Shown: positions 24,906 to 34,349 of the stretch, one piece after another
How the letters are laid out: each line of letters opens with the position of its first letter
Position numbering within the stretch: the stretch's first letter is position 1
DNA from: Albimonas marina
Lineage (GTDB): Bacteria; Pseudomonadota; Alphaproteobacteria; Rhodobacterales; Rhodobacteraceae
Direction: 5' to 3'
DNA length: 64,000 nucleotides
Assembly: GCF_029223255.1 (NCBI RefSeq)
Contig: NZ_JARHUC010000003.1
Span: forward strand, 434,001 to 498,000
Notes under the pieces: model-generated
Seen by the model: only the letters and a program-made list of their open reading frames with translations
Databases searched by the model: none
What the model was told of the DNA's origin: nothing
Program-made: the position numbers and the translations under genes

Positions 24906-26253
24906 CCGTCAGCCCCTCGACCAGCAGCGACGGCACGACGGCGGACTTGGTCTCGTCGCCGTCGTTCGCGGCGATCATCCCCGCCAGCATCCGCTTGAGG
25001 TTGCCCGCCACGGTGATCTCGTTGACCGGGTAGGCGATCTCGCCGTTCTCGATCCAGAAGCCCGAGGCGCCGCGGGAATAGTCGCCGGTGGTGGCGTTGA
25101 TCGAGGCGCCGATCAGCGAGGTGATCAGGAGCCCCGTCCCCATCTCGCGCAGCATCTCGTCGAGCGAGGCCGCGCCCGGCGTCAGCCGGATGTTCGAGGT
25201 CCCCGGAGAGGGCGTCGACGAGGCCCCGCGCATGGCGTTGCCGGTCGACTGCATCCCCAGCTGGCGGGCGGAGGCGAGGTCGAGCACCCAGCTCGTCAGC
25301 ACGCCGTCGTCCACGAAGGCGCGCGAGGCCACCGGCAGCCCCTCGGCGTCGAAGGGGCGGGAGGCGGCGGCGCCGGCGCGCAGCGGCTCCTCGACCAGGG
25401 ACATGCCGGCGGGCAGCACCCGCTCGCCCAGCAGGCCCGCGGCCCAGGAGCCGCCGCGCGCGACCGAGGCGCCGTTGATCGCGCCCAGCAGGTGGCCGGG
25501 CAGGCCCGAGGCGATGCGCCGGTCGTAGATCACCGGCCAGGCGCCGGTGGGGGCGCGGCGGGGGTTGAGGCGGGCGACGGCACGTTCGCCGGCTTCGCGC
25601 CCGATCTCCTCGGCGGAGGGCAGCGAGGCCCACCGCCTGCGCGCCTCGGCGCGGTGGTCGCGCTCCATCCCCAGCCCCTCGCCGGCGATGGCCGAGACGT
25701 AGAGGGACGAGGAGGTGCGCGCATAGCCGCCCGAGAAGCCGTTGGAGGCGGCGAGGTGGATGCGCCGGCGCGACCAGGCGGCGCCCGCGCCCTCGGCCTG
25801 GCTGACGCCCTGCACGGCCAGCGCCGCGGCCTCGGCCGCGCGGGCGGCATCCTCAAGCGCCGCGGGGTCGGGCGGCCCGGCCGGGTCGGCCATGTCGAGC
25901 GCCGCCACGTCCCAGGAGGTGGCGAGCTGCGAGGGATCGGCGAGGCCGCACCACGGGTCCTCCGGCGCGACGCGGGCCATGGCCACGGCTCGCTCGGCGA
26001 GCGCGGCGAGGGTGGCGGGGCGCGCGTCGGAAGCCGAGACCGTCGCCTGCCGGCGCCCGATCAGCACCCGCAGGCCCACGTCCACGCCCTCGGCCCGCTC
26101 GGCCTGTTCCAGCCGGCCGCCGCGCACGTCGGCCGAGAGGCTCTCGCCCGAGATGGCGATGGCGTCCGCGGTCTCGGCCCCGGCGGCCTTCGCGGCCTCC
26201 AGCAGCGCCTCGCAGATCGCCTCGCCCGCGGGGGCGGTCATGTCGCCGTCCAT
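24892..26253 (-). CDS. pmbA: TldD/PmbA family metalloprotease-like protein (PmbA)
   Basis: A 453-aa PmbA/TldE-type protein. In other bacteria TldD-TldE forms a heterodimeric protease that matures microcin B17 and degrades CcdA; TldE lacks the zinc site. Recognisable parts are GLRVLIGRRQATVSASD, ASNGFSGGYARTSSSLYVSAI and MGTGLLITSLIGASINATTGDYSRGASGFWIENGEI. The N-terminal half lacks the HExxxH zinc motif of TldD, consistent with PmbA. No tldD lies nearby. The start is ambiguous: ATG at 26256 gives an ATGA overlap with the MAPEG gene, but the GGAGGG site directly abuts it, so I use the next ATG at 26253. Confidence 0.93.
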   Translation of the reverse strand: MDGDMTAPAGEAICEALLEAAKAAGAETADAIAISGESLSADVRGGRLEQAERAEGVDVGLRVLIGRRQATVSASDARPATLAALAERAVAMARVAPEDPWCGLADPSQLATSWDVAALDMADPAGPPDPAALEDAARAAEAAALAVQGVSQAEGAGAAWSRRRIHLAASNGFSGGYARTSSSLYVSAIAGEGLGMERDHRAEARRRWASLPSAEEIGREAGERAVARLNPRRAPTGAWPVIYDRRIASGLPGHLLGAINGASVARGGSWAAGLLGERVLPAGMSLVEEPLRAGAAASRPFDAEGLPVASRAFVDDGVLTSWVLDLASARQLGMQSTGNAMRGASSTPSPGTSNIRLTPGAASLDEMLREMGTGLLITSLIGASINATTGDYSRGASGFWIENGEIAYPVNEITVAGNLKRMLAGMIAANDGDETKSAVVPSLLVEGLTVAGG

Positions 26254-26675
26254 CATCCCTCCAGTCCCGTTCCAAGGCCCATGAGCCCGTGCGCGATGGC
26301 CCCCAGCGCCGCGAGCAGCAGCGTCAGCAGGGTCAGCGCCGCGCCGGCGCCGCGCTGCCAGCCGGGGGCGTCGGCCTGCACGAAGTGCACCGCGTGCAGC
26401 ACGCGGCCCAGGGTCAGCATCACGCCCAGCGCGTGGATCGCGAGCGTGGGCGCGCCCAGCAGGGCGGCCATCGCGATCAGCAGCAGGGTCATGGGCACGA
26501 ATTCCACGAAGTTGGCCTGTCCGCGCATCGCCCGGATCACCAGCGGATCGCCCCCGTCGCCCATGAACACCTTCCGGTCGCGCCGCACGCGAACGACGTT
26601 GAGCGCCAGCCAGGCGAGCACGAGGCCGTTCAACCCCGCGTAGACGGCGACGGCGGAAAGGGCGGGCAGCGGCAT
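26253..26675 (-). CDS. MAPEG family membrane protein
   Basis: A 140-aa integral membrane protein of the MAPEG superfamily (membrane-associated proteins in eicosanoid and glutathione metabolism), related to bacterial YecN-like members. Four hydrophobic segments are visible. The conserved RAMRGQANFVEFVPMTLLLI (the glutathione-site region with Arg/Asn/Glu) follows the first, and LGRVLHAVHF the third. The ATG at 26675 is chosen with GGAG 7 bases upstream; an upstream extension is Pro-rich. It overlaps pmbA. Catalytic role unknown. Confidence 0.88.
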   Translation of the reverse strand: MPLPALSAVAVYAGLNGLVLAWLALNVVRVRRDRKVFMGDGGDPLVIRAMRGQANFVEFVPMTLLLIAMAALLGAPTLAIHALGVMLTLGRVLHAVHFVQADAPGWQRGAGAALTLLTLLLAALGAIAHGLMGLGTGLEG

Positions 26676-26996
26676 AGGGGGCTCCGGAACCGGATCGGCG
26701 GGCGGCGACAGGCCTCCGCGCGCCCCGCAACGTATAGGGTCGGGCGCGGGCGTCAATCGCCCCGGGGGGAACGTCGGCGCGAGCGGAAAGGCCGGACGGG
26801 CGCGTCGTCGCCGCGCCGCGCCGCGCCCGGGGCGGAGGGCGAAGGAGGCCCCGGGTCAGGCCTGGGGCGCGCCCCGGGGGGGCCGAGGGCGCGCGAGGGG
26901 CCGCGGCGAGGCCCCGGGCTCGACCCGGGGCCTCGCCCGAACCGTCGGCGGCAGGGCGCGGCGAGGGCGCCGGATCCAGGTCGCTCGGGGCCCGCC
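26676..26996. other. Intergenic region with GC palindromes
   Basis: 321 bases between the MAPEG gene and the hyi-like gene (both minus strand). It holds a degenerate GGCCCCGGG repeat near 26848-26872 and the perfect one at 26906-26936. I see no gene. Confidence 0.5.
26906..26936. repeat. Perfect GGCCCCGG palindrome, family copy 3
   Basis: 13-bp perfect stem (GCGAGGCCCCGGG with CCCGGGGCCTCGC) and a CTCGA loop, downstream of the hyi-like gene stop. Same core as the two copies after scpB. Confidence 0.75.
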
Positions 26997-27758
26997 TCAG
27001 AGGGACTTGTAGAGCGGCAGCCACCCCAGGAACTCGTCCGTCGGGCCGGGGGAGCCGTATTCGGCGGCCATCCAGCCGTCCCAGCCCGCCTCGCGCAGGG
27101 CGGGGAGCACGCGCTCGAGCGCCAGTTCGCCGGTGTCCGGGGGACTGCGCCGGGGGGCGCCGGCGAACTGCACGTGGCGCACGATGGGCAGGTGCTTCGC
27201 GAAGCGGCGCAGCACGTCCCCCTCCTGCACCTGCACGTGGTAGAGGTCGAACATCAGCCCCAGCTCCGGCCGGTTCACGTCGGCGATGATCGCGGCCGCA
27301 TGGTCGAGGGTGGAGAGGAAATAGCCCGGTTGGTCGCGGTCGTTCAGCGGCTCCAGCACCAGGGTCAGCCCGGCCTCGCCTGCGCGGGGGCAGGCCCAGG
27401 CGAGGATCTCGCGGAAGGCGGCCTCGGCGGCCTCGCCCGAGGCGCGCCCGGCCATCACGTGGATGTGGCCTGCGCCCAGCGCCTGCGCCCAGTCGATGGC
27501 CCGCAGGATGCCCTCGCGCGCCTCGGCCCCGCGGCCGGGGACGGCGGCCATGCCGGGTTCGCCCGCCGCGCTCGGGGGGACGTTGACGCCCAGCATGGGA
27601 ACGCCGGTCTCGGCCAGAGCCTGAAGGGCGGCGGCGCGGTCGTGCGCGTAGGGATACTGGGTCTCCACCGCCTCGAACCCCGCCGCGGCGGCGGCGCGGA
27701 TGGCGCGGTCGAGCGGCAGGTCCTTCCACAGGTGACCCAGGTTGGCGGCGATCTTCAT
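26997..27758 (-). CDS. Hydroxypyruvate isomerase-like TIM-barrel protein
   Basis: A 253-aa xylose-isomerase-like TIM barrel of the Hyi/OtnI group. Motifs: MKIAANLGHLW at the N-terminus, the metal Glu in TLVLEPLNDRDQPGYFL, LGLMFDLYHVQVQEGD, HVQFAGAPRRSPPDTGEL and WMAAEYGSPGPT. Hyi interconverts hydroxypyruvate and tartronate semialdehyde; OtnI acts on 2-oxo-tetronates. The start overlaps the guaD stop (ATGA), so the two genes form an operon. This suggests a link to purine or ureide catabolism through glyoxylate, but the pathway genes are not in the window. Confidence 0.85.
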   Translation of the reverse strand: MKIAANLGHLWKDLPLDRAIRAAAAAGFEAVETQYPYAHDRAAALQALAETGVPMLGVNVPPSAAGEPGMAAVPGRGAEAREGILRAIDWAQALGAGHIHVMAGRASGEAAEAAFREILAWACPRAGEAGLTLVLEPLNDRDQPGYFLSTLDHAAAIIADVNRPELGLMFDLYHVQVQEGDVLRRFAKHLPIVRHVQFAGAPRRSPPDTGELALERVLPALREAGWDGWMAAEYGSPGPTDEFLGWLPLYKSL

Positions 27759-29044
27759 GGGCGAACCTCCCGGCCTGCGGCCCAGACCTGCTTCACGGCC
27801 CGGTCGTCGCCGAGCATGACGAGGGCGAACAGCGCCTCCCACACGTCGCGCGCGCGGGCGCTGCGCTGGGCGAGGGCGGGGGTGGCGGCGAGGTCGAGGG
27901 CGACGAGATCCGCCTCCATCCCCACCGCGAGCGTGCCCACCTTGTCCGACATCCGCATCGCCTGGGCGGAGCCGGCGGTCGCGAGCCACCACAGCTGCGC
28001 CGGATGCAGGGGATGCCCGCGGAGCTGCCCGACCTCGTAGGCCGCGCGCATGGTGGCGAGCATCGAGAAGCTGGAGCCGCCGCCCACGTCGGTGGCGAGC
28101 CCCACCGGCACGCCCGCCGCCTTCAGCCCCGCCACGTCGCACAGGCCCGAGCCGATGAAGGTGTTCGACGTCGGGCAATGCGCGACGCCCGAGCCGGTGG
28201 CGAGGATCGCCGCCCGCTCCTGCTCGCTCAGGTGGATCGCATGGCCCATCAGGGCGCCGGGCCCGGCGAGGCCGAAGCGCTCGTAGACCGCGAAATAGTC
28301 GGCGTCGGAGGGGAAGAGCTCGCGCACCCAGGCGATCTCCTCGGGCTGCTCGCTCAGGTGGGTCTGCATCAGGCAGTCGGGATGCTCGGCCCAGAGCGCG
28401 CCGGCGGCCTCGAGCTGCTCGGGGGTCGAGGTGGGGGCGAAGCGGGGGGTGACGGCGTAGGTCAGGCGGCCGCGGCCGTGCCAGCGCTCGATCAGGGTTT
28501 TGGACTGGTCGTAGCCCGACCGGGGCGTGTCGCGCAGGCCGTCGGGGGCGTTGCGGTCCATCATCACCTTGCCGGCCGCGAGGCGCAGGCCCCGCGCCTC
28601 GGCCGCCGCGAAGATCGCCTCGGCGCTCTCGGGGTGGACGGTGGCGAAGCAGCAGGCGGTGGTGGTGCCGTTGGCGAGGGTCAGGTCGAGGAACAGGTCC
28701 GCCTGCGCGCGGGCGTAGGCGGGATCTGAGAAGCGCAGCTCCTCGGGGAAGGTGTAGCCGTTCAGCCAGTCGATCAGCCGCCGGCCCCAGGAGGCGATGA
28801 TGCCGGTCTGGGGATAGTGGGCGTGGCAGTCGACGAAGCCGGCCGAGATCAGGGCGTCGCCCATGTCGACCACGCGGGCGCGGGGGTGGGTTGCGCGCAG
28901 GGCGTCGGCCTCGCCCAGGGCTGCGACGATCCCGTCCTCGACCAGCACGCCCCCACGGGAGGAATGGCGGGCGCTCTCCTCGGGCGGAACCGCGAACGGG
29001 TCCGCCTCGAAGGCGAGGGTCTGGCCGAGGATCAGGAGGGTCAT
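27755..29044 (-). CDS. guaD: Guanine deaminase
   Basis: Zn-dependent amidohydrolase converting guanine to xanthine and ammonia; 429 aa, the usual length. The metal site is FVDCHAHYPQTGIIASWG, MQTHLSEQPEEI and MGHAIHLSE, followed by VAHCPTSNTFIGSGL and the metal Asp in GLATDVGGGSSFSML. The PQTG and SEQ forms distinguish GuaD from other cyclic deaminases. It is translationally coupled to the Hyi-like gene. Cytoplasmic. Confidence 0.95.
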   Translation of the reverse strand: MTLLILGQTLAFEADPFAVPPEESARHSSRGGVLVEDGIVAALGEADALRATHPRARVVDMGDALISAGFVDCHAHYPQTGIIASWGRRLIDWLNGYTFPEELRFSDPAYARAQADLFLDLTLANGTTTACCFATVHPESAEAIFAAAEARGLRLAAGKVMMDRNAPDGLRDTPRSGYDQSKTLIERWHGRGRLTYAVTPRFAPTSTPEQLEAAGALWAEHPDCLMQTHLSEQPEEIAWVRELFPSDADYFAVYERFGLAGPGALMGHAIHLSEQERAAILATGSGVAHCPTSNTFIGSGLCDVAGLKAAGVPVGLATDVGGGSSFSMLATMRAAYEVGQLRGHPLHPAQLWWLATAGSAQAMRMSDKVGTLAVGMEADLVALDLAATPALAQRSARARDVWEALFALVMLGDDRAVKQVWAAGREVRP

Positions 29045-29176
29045 GGGCGGCTCCGCTGCGACGGCGTTCGGGGCGAGAGGGCCCTGGGACGCGCGTCGCG
29101 GGCCGGAGCCGCAATCAGGGGCCGCGACGGCGGGCGCGTCAACCGCGCCGCCGCCGCAGCCGGACGGAAGGAAGGC

Positions 29177-29269
29177 TCAGGGAGCCAGGAAAGGCGCCGC
29201 GTTCGCCGCGAACAGGGCCGCAAGGCCGAAGAGCGCATAGAGAACGGGCGCGGCCAGGAAGGCGCGCAT
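29177..29269 (-). CDS. Possible 30-aa hydrophobic small protein
   Basis: ATG at 29269 with GAGG 7 bases upstream. The 30 codons read as one hydrophobic span beginning MRAFLAAPVLYALFGLAALF and ending NAAPFLAP. It lies alone between guaD and a 291-base gap that contains an AT-richer patch (29340-29380). Such a short frame could occur by chance; the ribosome-binding site and uniform hydrophobicity are the only support. Confidence 0.4.
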   Translation of the reverse strand: MRAFLAAPVLYALFGLAALFAANAAPFLAP

Positions 29270-29560
29270 GATGAAACCTCGAAGGTCGCTGATGAAAGAA
29301 CCGGCCGGGAGGTGGCCGGGGAGCGCTGAGATAGGGGGCGTGCGACGGAAATGTAAGGCTTTTGCGACGGCTTTTTTGCGCCGCAGCGGAAACGCTGCGT
29401 CAGCGAAGCGTGGCCTTGTGCGCCGGCGCGGGCGAATGGGGGAGACGGGCGCCCAGGATCGCGCCATCCGCGCCGGATCGGCTGCGCGCGGAAGGGGCGG
29501 AGGCCCGCGTCCTGCCCCCGGCGCGGGCGCCGGGTCGAGGGCGGCTCATCCCGGCTCGCG

Positions 29561-29911
29561 TCACAGCGACATCGCTGCGATGACCTGGAGCGCGACGAGG
29601 ACGAGGGCGAGCCCCAGCGTCCACAGCCGCGTCCGCGCGTCGTCGTTGCCTGCGACGACGACGCCGGCCAAAAGTCCGAAGATGACGCTGGCGAAGAGGC
29701 TGATCCAGAAGGCCACAACCAAGAAGAGAGCCAGTCCGAAGCCGCCCTCCTCTTTCCACGCGGCAGCCATCACGAGCGACAGGACCGCGGGCGCCAGGAG
29801 GCCGCCGGGGACGGCGACGGCGAGAGGCAGGACGAGCGGCAGCGCGATCCGCCCGGGCCAGCCGGCGGCGAGGCGCAGGCCGCGGCCCGCCAGTCCGCGC
29901 AGCGGCCCCAC
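29561..29911 (-). CDS. Hypothetical membrane protein
   Basis: A 116-aa protein with three predicted transmembrane segments (about residues 22-50, 60-86 and 95-114) and a basic N-terminus. It starts with GTG one base after the stop of the cyclase gene (TGAGGTG), so it is probably co-translated. I recognise no family. Codon use is slightly less GC-biased than its neighbours near the C-terminus. Confidence 0.65.
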   Translation of the reverse strand: MGPLRGLAGRGLRLAAGWPGRIALPLVLPLAVAVPGGLLAPAVLSLVMAAAWKEEGGFGLALFLVVAFWISLFASVIFGLLAGVVVAGNDDARTRLWTLGLALVLVALQVIAAMSL

Positions 29912-29912
29912 C

Positions 29913-31154
29913 TCAGCTCGCGGCCTTCACCGGCACGAAGGCGTCGCGGGCGCAGGCGCGGGTGAACAGCTCGATCCCGTGGTCGAAGTCGCGCAGCGAC
30001 TGGGGGCCGACCGAGACCCAGCGCTCGGGCTCGACCTGGGCCACCTCGCGGGTGACGAGGACCATGCGCCCGAGCTCCTTGGACATCTCGTCCAGCCGGG
30101 CGACCTTGTTCACCGCCGGGCCGATGGCCGAGAAGGTCAGGCGCGCGGGCACGCCGATGTTGCCGAACATCACCTCGCCCACGCTCATCGCGATGGAGAA
30201 GTTCATGCGCTCCCGCCCCCCCTCCGGGGCGGCGGCGATCCAGGCCTCGCGCAGGTCGAGCGTGCGCTCCATCGCGCGCACGGCGGCGCGCACCGCCTCG
30301 GGACCGCCGGTGTCGCCGCGGATCGGGAAGATCGCGAGCACGGCGTCGCCGATGAACTCCAGGATCTCGCCGCCTTCGTCGATCACCGGCTGGGCGGTGC
30401 AGTCGTAGTAGCTCTTGAGCAGGTCGAGGTAGTCCTCGGGCGGCATCTCGTTCGAGAGCCGGGTCGAGCGGCGCAGGTCCGAGTGCCAGACGACGGCGCG
30501 GATCCGCTCCCCGTCGCCGCGGCGCACGTCGCCGCCCAGCGCCTTCTTGGCGGCGGTCGCGCCCAGGTAGGCGTCGGCGAGGTTCACCATCACCCGCTTC
30601 TGGATCGAGGCATGGCAGGCCACAGCGAAGACCCGCTGCACCCGGCTCAGCGCCTCGATGTCCCCGTCCGAGAACCCGCCCGGGCGCGTGGTGGACCAGG
30701 ACGCCATGATGCCGGAATCCCCGCCGCGGAAGCCGTCGACCTCCGCCACCCGGAAGCGGGTCGAGGTCAGCAGGTAGTCGGTGAAGCCCTTCTCGTGCAG
30801 ATCTTCCAGCACGGGGAAGTCGATCATCGTCTCGGGCCCCTCCAGCCGGCGGCGCAGGCGGTCGAGCCGGTTGGTCAGCGCGTGCATGAAGGGGCTGCGC
30901 TCGAAGTCCTTCGAGCGTTCGGCGTCGTGGCGGAACTGGAACAGCTCCGCGGCCTCGCCCTGGCGCCAGTAGATCTGTTCCGCCTGGAAGAGGGGATGCA
31001 GCGTGGGCCAGCTCAGCGCGGCGCGCTGAAGCGGGATTCCCAGCGCGTGAAGCCGCAGGCACAGGTCCCCGAACAGTTCGACGATGTCGGGGTCGTGCAG
31101 GGCCTGGTCGAGCAGCCAGGACTCGACCTCGTCGGTGAGGGGCGTGTGCGTCAT
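29913..31154 (-). CDS. Adenylate/guanylate cyclase domain protein (class III)
   Basis: A 413-aa protein. The C-terminal class III cyclase domain (about residues 220-400) has the metal-binding Asp in VVWHSDLRRSTRLSNEMP, the second metal site in LEFIGDAVLAIFP, and the transition-state region IGPAVNKVARLDEMSKEL. The N-terminal ~200 residues (ALHDPDIVELFGDLCLRLHA, LSWPTLHPLFQAEQIYWRQG) form a conserved soluble domain common in alphaproteobacterial cyclases, of unknown ligand. The expected product is cAMP or cGMP. I chose the ATG at 31154, where the conserved domain begins. A small membrane protein follows immediately. Confidence 0.88.
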   Translation of the reverse strand: MTHTPLTDEVESWLLDQALHDPDIVELFGDLCLRLHALGIPLQRAALSWPTLHPLFQAEQIYWRQGEAAELFQFRHDAERSKDFERSPFMHALTNRLDRLRRRLEGPETMIDFPVLEDLHEKGFTDYLLTSTRFRVAEVDGFRGGDSGIMASWSTTRPGGFSDGDIEALSRVQRVFAVACHASIQKRVMVNLADAYLGATAAKKALGGDVRRGDGERIRAVVWHSDLRRSTRLSNEMPPEDYLDLLKSYYDCTAQPVIDEGGEILEFIGDAVLAIFPIRGDTGGPEAVRAAVRAMERTLDLREAWIAAAPEGGRERMNFSIAMSVGEVMFGNIGVPARLTFSAIGPAVNKVARLDEMSKELGRMVLVTREVAQVEPERWVSVGPQSLRDFDHGIELFTRACARDAFVPVKAAS

Positions 31155-31364
31155 CGGCGAAAGATAGGGAGGCGCGAACCCGACGGCAACGCGCATCGCG
31201 CGGGGCCCGGCAGGCGTAGCGAAAGCGCCTCGGGCAGGGGCGCCGGCGCCGCACGATTTCAAAGATGAACGGAACGCTTGAGCGCGGGGGGGAGGCTGCG
31301 CTAAGGTCAATTCACCGAGGTGAACGTCGTCGACTTCAGGCGGCGAGCCTCGGCTGGGGGTTTC

Positions 31365-32363
31365 ATGCTCAAGTTTTTCAGGGGCGGCGAAGCCGCATCG
31401 CGCGCGGCGGCTTCGCGGCGCACGTCGGCCGGCGCGGGGGCGCGCGGGCTGATCGCAGGGGCCGCGGCGCTCGCGGGTCTGGGGGCGGCGCCGGCGACGG
31501 CGCTGACCATCAACGTTTCGCAGTCGTCCTCGCCGCTGACGGTGGCGGGGCCGACGAACTCGGCCGGCTCGGGCACGCTGCTGGCCCTCGCCCAGGCGGC
31601 CGCCAACGTGTGGGAGGCCGCGCTCGACGACGGCGGCGCGGGCACGGTGATCAACATCTCCGTGGGCTGGGCGAACATCAGCGGGCTGGGCGCCACGACC
31701 TCCTCGACCTCGCCCTCTGCGGGGCCGGGCACGGTGGGGCGGACCAACGTCAAGCAGGTGCTGCTGAACGCCGACGCGACCTACGACTGGTACCTGGACC
31801 CGACGCCGTTCGACATGACCGGCGAGTATTCCGGGACCGCGACGCTCGACACCACCGGCGACGGCGCCGGCGGCGTGCTGGAGACGGGGCGCCGGCACGG
31901 CTCGGCGACCGGCGACGCGGCGGGCCGCTACGACGCCTTCACCGTCCTGGTGCACGAGATCGCCCATGCCGTGGGCTTCGGCGACTACGCCTCGAGCCCC
32001 TTCGACCTGGGCGAGGTCGACGTGGTGCAGCCGGGCACGGACGACGTCTTCACCATCCCGCTGACCAACAAGGGCGGCGGCCACGTGGGGGAGTTCGACG
32101 GGTCGGGGAACGCCGTCCTGACCAGCGACTACATGAACGCGCTGCTCTATCCCTTCGCCTCGCCCAGCCGCCGGGTGCTGCCCTCGGAGGCCGACGTGCT
32201 CGTGGTCGCCGAGATCGTGGGCTACATCCTGGGCGACTCGCGGGTCGGCATGAGCCTGTCGAACGGGACCTTCGGCGCGGCGGTGCCGCTGCCGGCGGCG
32301 GGCGGGCTGCTGGCCGCGGGCCTGCTGGCGATGGCGGCCGCGGGGCGCCGGCGCCGGGCCTGA
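31365..32363 (+). CDS. Secreted VPLPA-CTERM metallopeptidase-like protein
   Basis: A 332-aa exported protein. A basic N-terminus leads into a signal sequence (about residues 27-47, LIAGAAALAGLGAAPATA). The mature domain carries HEIAHAVGFGDY (H197, E198, H201, D207), a metzincin-like HExxHxxGxxD zinc motif. The C-terminus is AVPLPAAGGLLAAGLLAMAA followed by GRRRRA, the VPLPA-CTERM sorting signal recognised by an exosortase. It resembles the NF038122-type putative metalloproteases. A GTG 45 bases upstream in frame is an alternative start. It is divergent from the cyclase gene. Confidence 0.85.
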   Translation: MLKFFRGGEAASRAAASRRTSAGAGARGLIAGAAALAGLGAAPATALTINVSQSSSPLTVAGPTNSAGSGTLLALAQAAANVWEAALDDGGAGTVINISVGWANISGLGATTSSTSPSAGPGTVGRTNVKQVLLNADATYDWYLDPTPFDMTGEYSGTATLDTTGDGAGGVLETGRRHGSATGDAAGRYDAFTVLVHEIAHAVGFGDYASSPFDLGEVDVVQPGTDDVFTIPLTNKGGGHVGEFDGSGNAVLTSDYMNALLYPFASPSRRVLPSEADVLVVAEIVGYILGDSRVGMSLSNGTFGAAVPLPAAGGLLAAGLLAMAAAGRRRRA

Positions 32364-32388
32364 GGACGCGGAGCGGGGCGGAAACGGG

Positions 32389-32417
32389 AAAGGGCGCGCC
32401 GCGGTCGGCGCGCCCTT
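32389..32417. terminator. Bidirectional terminator between convergent genes
   Basis: AAGGGCGCGCCG (32390-32401), loop CGGT, CGGCGCGCCCTT (32406-32417). The A/T ends give short U-tracts in both directions between the CTERM peptidase and metG. Confidence 0.75.
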
Positions 32418-32442
32418 CGTCGTTCCGGGGAGGTCGCTTGGA

Positions 32443-34179
32443 TCAGGCGCCGGCGAAGCGGGCGGCCATCTCCTCGCGCGCCTCGTCGGTGATCTTGGCG
32501 AAGAGCACCTCGGGCACCGTGAAGGCGTGGCCGGCCGACAGGGCCGACAGCGCCTCGCCCACGTCTCTGGGCCAGTCCTTCGAGGCGACCTCGGGGTCCA
32601 GCCCCAGCGACTCGAGGATCGCGTTCGAGGCGTCGGGCACGAAGGGCCGCGACAGGATCCCGTAGAGCCGCACGAGGTTCAGCGAGAAGCGGATCACCGC
32701 CGCCGCGCGCTCGGGGTCGGTCTTGAAGACGGCCCAGGGCTCGGCGCGCTGCAGGTACTCGTTCCCCGCCACCCAGATCGCGCGCAGATCGGCCGCGGCG
32801 CGGCGGATGGCGATGGCGTCCCAGTGGGCCTCGTAGGCCTTCAGGCGCTCGGCGATCTCGGCCGTCACCTCGGCCTCCATCTCGCCGTAGGCGCCGCCGC
32901 GGGGCACTTCCTCGCCGAAGCGGGCGCGGCAGAACTTGGTGACGCGGCTCACGAAGTTGCCCAGCACGTCGGCCAGGTCCTTGTTCACGCCGGCCTGGAA
33001 GCTCTCCCACGTGAAGTCGGTGTCCGCGCTCTCGGGGATGTTGGCGAGCAGCCACCACCGCCAGTAGTCGGGCGGCAGGATGTCGAGCGCCTGGTCCATG
33101 AACACGCCCCGGCCCGAGGAGGTCGAGAACTTGCCCCCCTCGTAGTTCAGCCAGTTGGTGGACTTGATGTAGTCGACCAGGTGCCAGCGCTCGCCCGCGG
33201 GGTCGGAGGCGCCCATCATCGTGGCGGGGAAGCTGAGCGTGTGGAAGGGGACGTTGTCCTTGCCCATGAACTCGACGTAGCGGACGTCCTCGGCCCCCTT
33301 GTCGTCGCGCCACCAGCGCTGCCAGGCCTGGTCGTCCTGGCCGGTGGCGTCGGCCCACTCGGCGGTGGCGGCGATGTAGGCGATGGGCGCGTCGAACCAG
33401 ACGTAGAAGACCTTGCCTTCCATGCCGGGCCACTCGGCCTCGCCCTTCTTGACCGGGATGCCCCAGTCGAGGTCGCGGGTGATGCCGCGGTCCTGGAGGC
33501 CGTCGCCGTCGTTGAGCCACTTCTTGGCGATCGAGGTGGTCAGCACCGGCCAGTCGGTCTTGCTCTCGATCCATTCGGTCAGCTTGCCGCGCATGGACTG
33601 CTGGCGCAGGTGCAGGTGCTTGGTCTCGCGCACCTCGAGGTCGGTGGAGCCGGAGATGGCGGAGTAGGGCTTGATCAGGTCGGTGGGGTCGAGCTGCTTG
33701 GTGCAGTTCTCGCACTGGTCGCCGCGGGCCTTCTCGTATCCGCAGTTGGGGCAGGTGCCCTCGACGTAGCGGTCGGGCAGGAAGCGGCCGTCGGCGGGGG
33801 ACCAGATCTGCTTCTCGGTCACCTCGGCGATCAGGCCCGCGTCGGCGAGCCGGCCGGCGAGGTGCTGGGTCAGCTTGTGATTGCGCTGGGAGGAGGAGCG
33901 GCCGAAGTGGTCGAAGCTCAGCCGGAAGCCCTCGGCGATGCGGGCCTGGACCTCGTGCATCTCGTCGCAGAATTCGGCCGGGCTCTTGCCGGCCTTGGCG
34001 GCGGCGAGCTCGGTCGGCGTCCCGTGTTCGTCCGTCGCGCAGATCAGCAGCACCTCGTGGCCCCGCTGGCGCATCACCCGGGCGTAGGCGTCCGAGGGCA
34101 GCTGGCTTCCCACCAGGTTCCCGAGATGCTTGATCCCGTTGATGTAGGGCAGGGCGGAAGTGACGAGGATGCGTGTCAT
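32443..34179 (-). CDS. metG: Methionyl-tRNA synthetase
   Basis: Class I synthetase charging tRNA-Met, 578 aa. HIGH-type motif [14 protein letters not shown] at residues 11-24, the zinc-knuckle [17 protein letters not shown] near 140, and the KMSKS-equivalent [11 protein letters not shown] near 350. The KFSTS form replaces KMSKS; I recall it as normal for this MetRS subgroup in alphaproteobacteria, so it is not read as a defect. There is no C-terminal tRNA-binding dimerisation domain. It starts ATG at 34179, divergent from a sulfotransferase. Confidence 0.96.
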   Translation of the reverse strand: MTRILVTSALPYINGIKHLGNLVGSQLPSDAYARVMRQRGHEVLLICATDEHGTPTELAAAKAGKSPAEFCDEMHEVQARIAEGFRLSFDHFGRSSSQRNHKLTQHLAGRLADAGLIAEVTEKQIWSPADGRFLPDRYVEGTCPNCGYEKARGDQCENCTKQLDPTDLIKPYSAISGSTDLEVRETKHLHLRQQSMRGKLTEWIESKTDWPVLTTSIAKKWLNDGDGLQDRGITRDLDWGIPVKKGEAEWPGMEGKVFYVWFDAPIAYIAATAEWADATGQDDQAWQRWWRDDKGAEDVRYVEFMGKDNVPFHTLSFPATMMGASDPAGERWHLVDYIKSTNWLNYEGGKFSTSSGRGVFMDQALDILPPDYWRWWLLANIPESADTDFTWESFQAGVNKDLADVLGNFVSRVTKFCRARFGEEVPRGGAYGEMEAEVTAEIAERLKAYEAHWDAIAIRRAAADLRAIWVAGNEYLQRAEPWAVFKTDPERAAAVIRFSLNLVRLYGILSRPFVPDASNAILESLGLDPEVASKDWPRDVGEALSALSAGHAFTVPEVLFAKITDEAREEMAARFAGA

Positions 34180-34349
34180 GGTCGGTCCGGTTGCCGCGAG
34201 TCGGGCCGTCTTAACGCATCGGCTCCGCCCGGGCGAGGGGCGCGCGCGCTTGCGGCCGGCTCGCCGGCGGCGCAGGCTGCCCCTGCGGCGCCCGCCGCGG
34301 CCGTCCCGCTCCGGGCCGGGGCCGCGGGCGCGGAGGGGGGGATTAGGAC

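Noticed and set aside
22245-24998. 917-codon open frame antisense to copA and cysQ
   Set aside because: copA and cysQ have all their motifs on the other strand, and this frame crosses the CueR promoter.
32443-34179. metG seems to lack KMSKS
   Set aside because: KFSTS occupies the same position and is, to my knowledge, the normal form in this MetRS subgroup.
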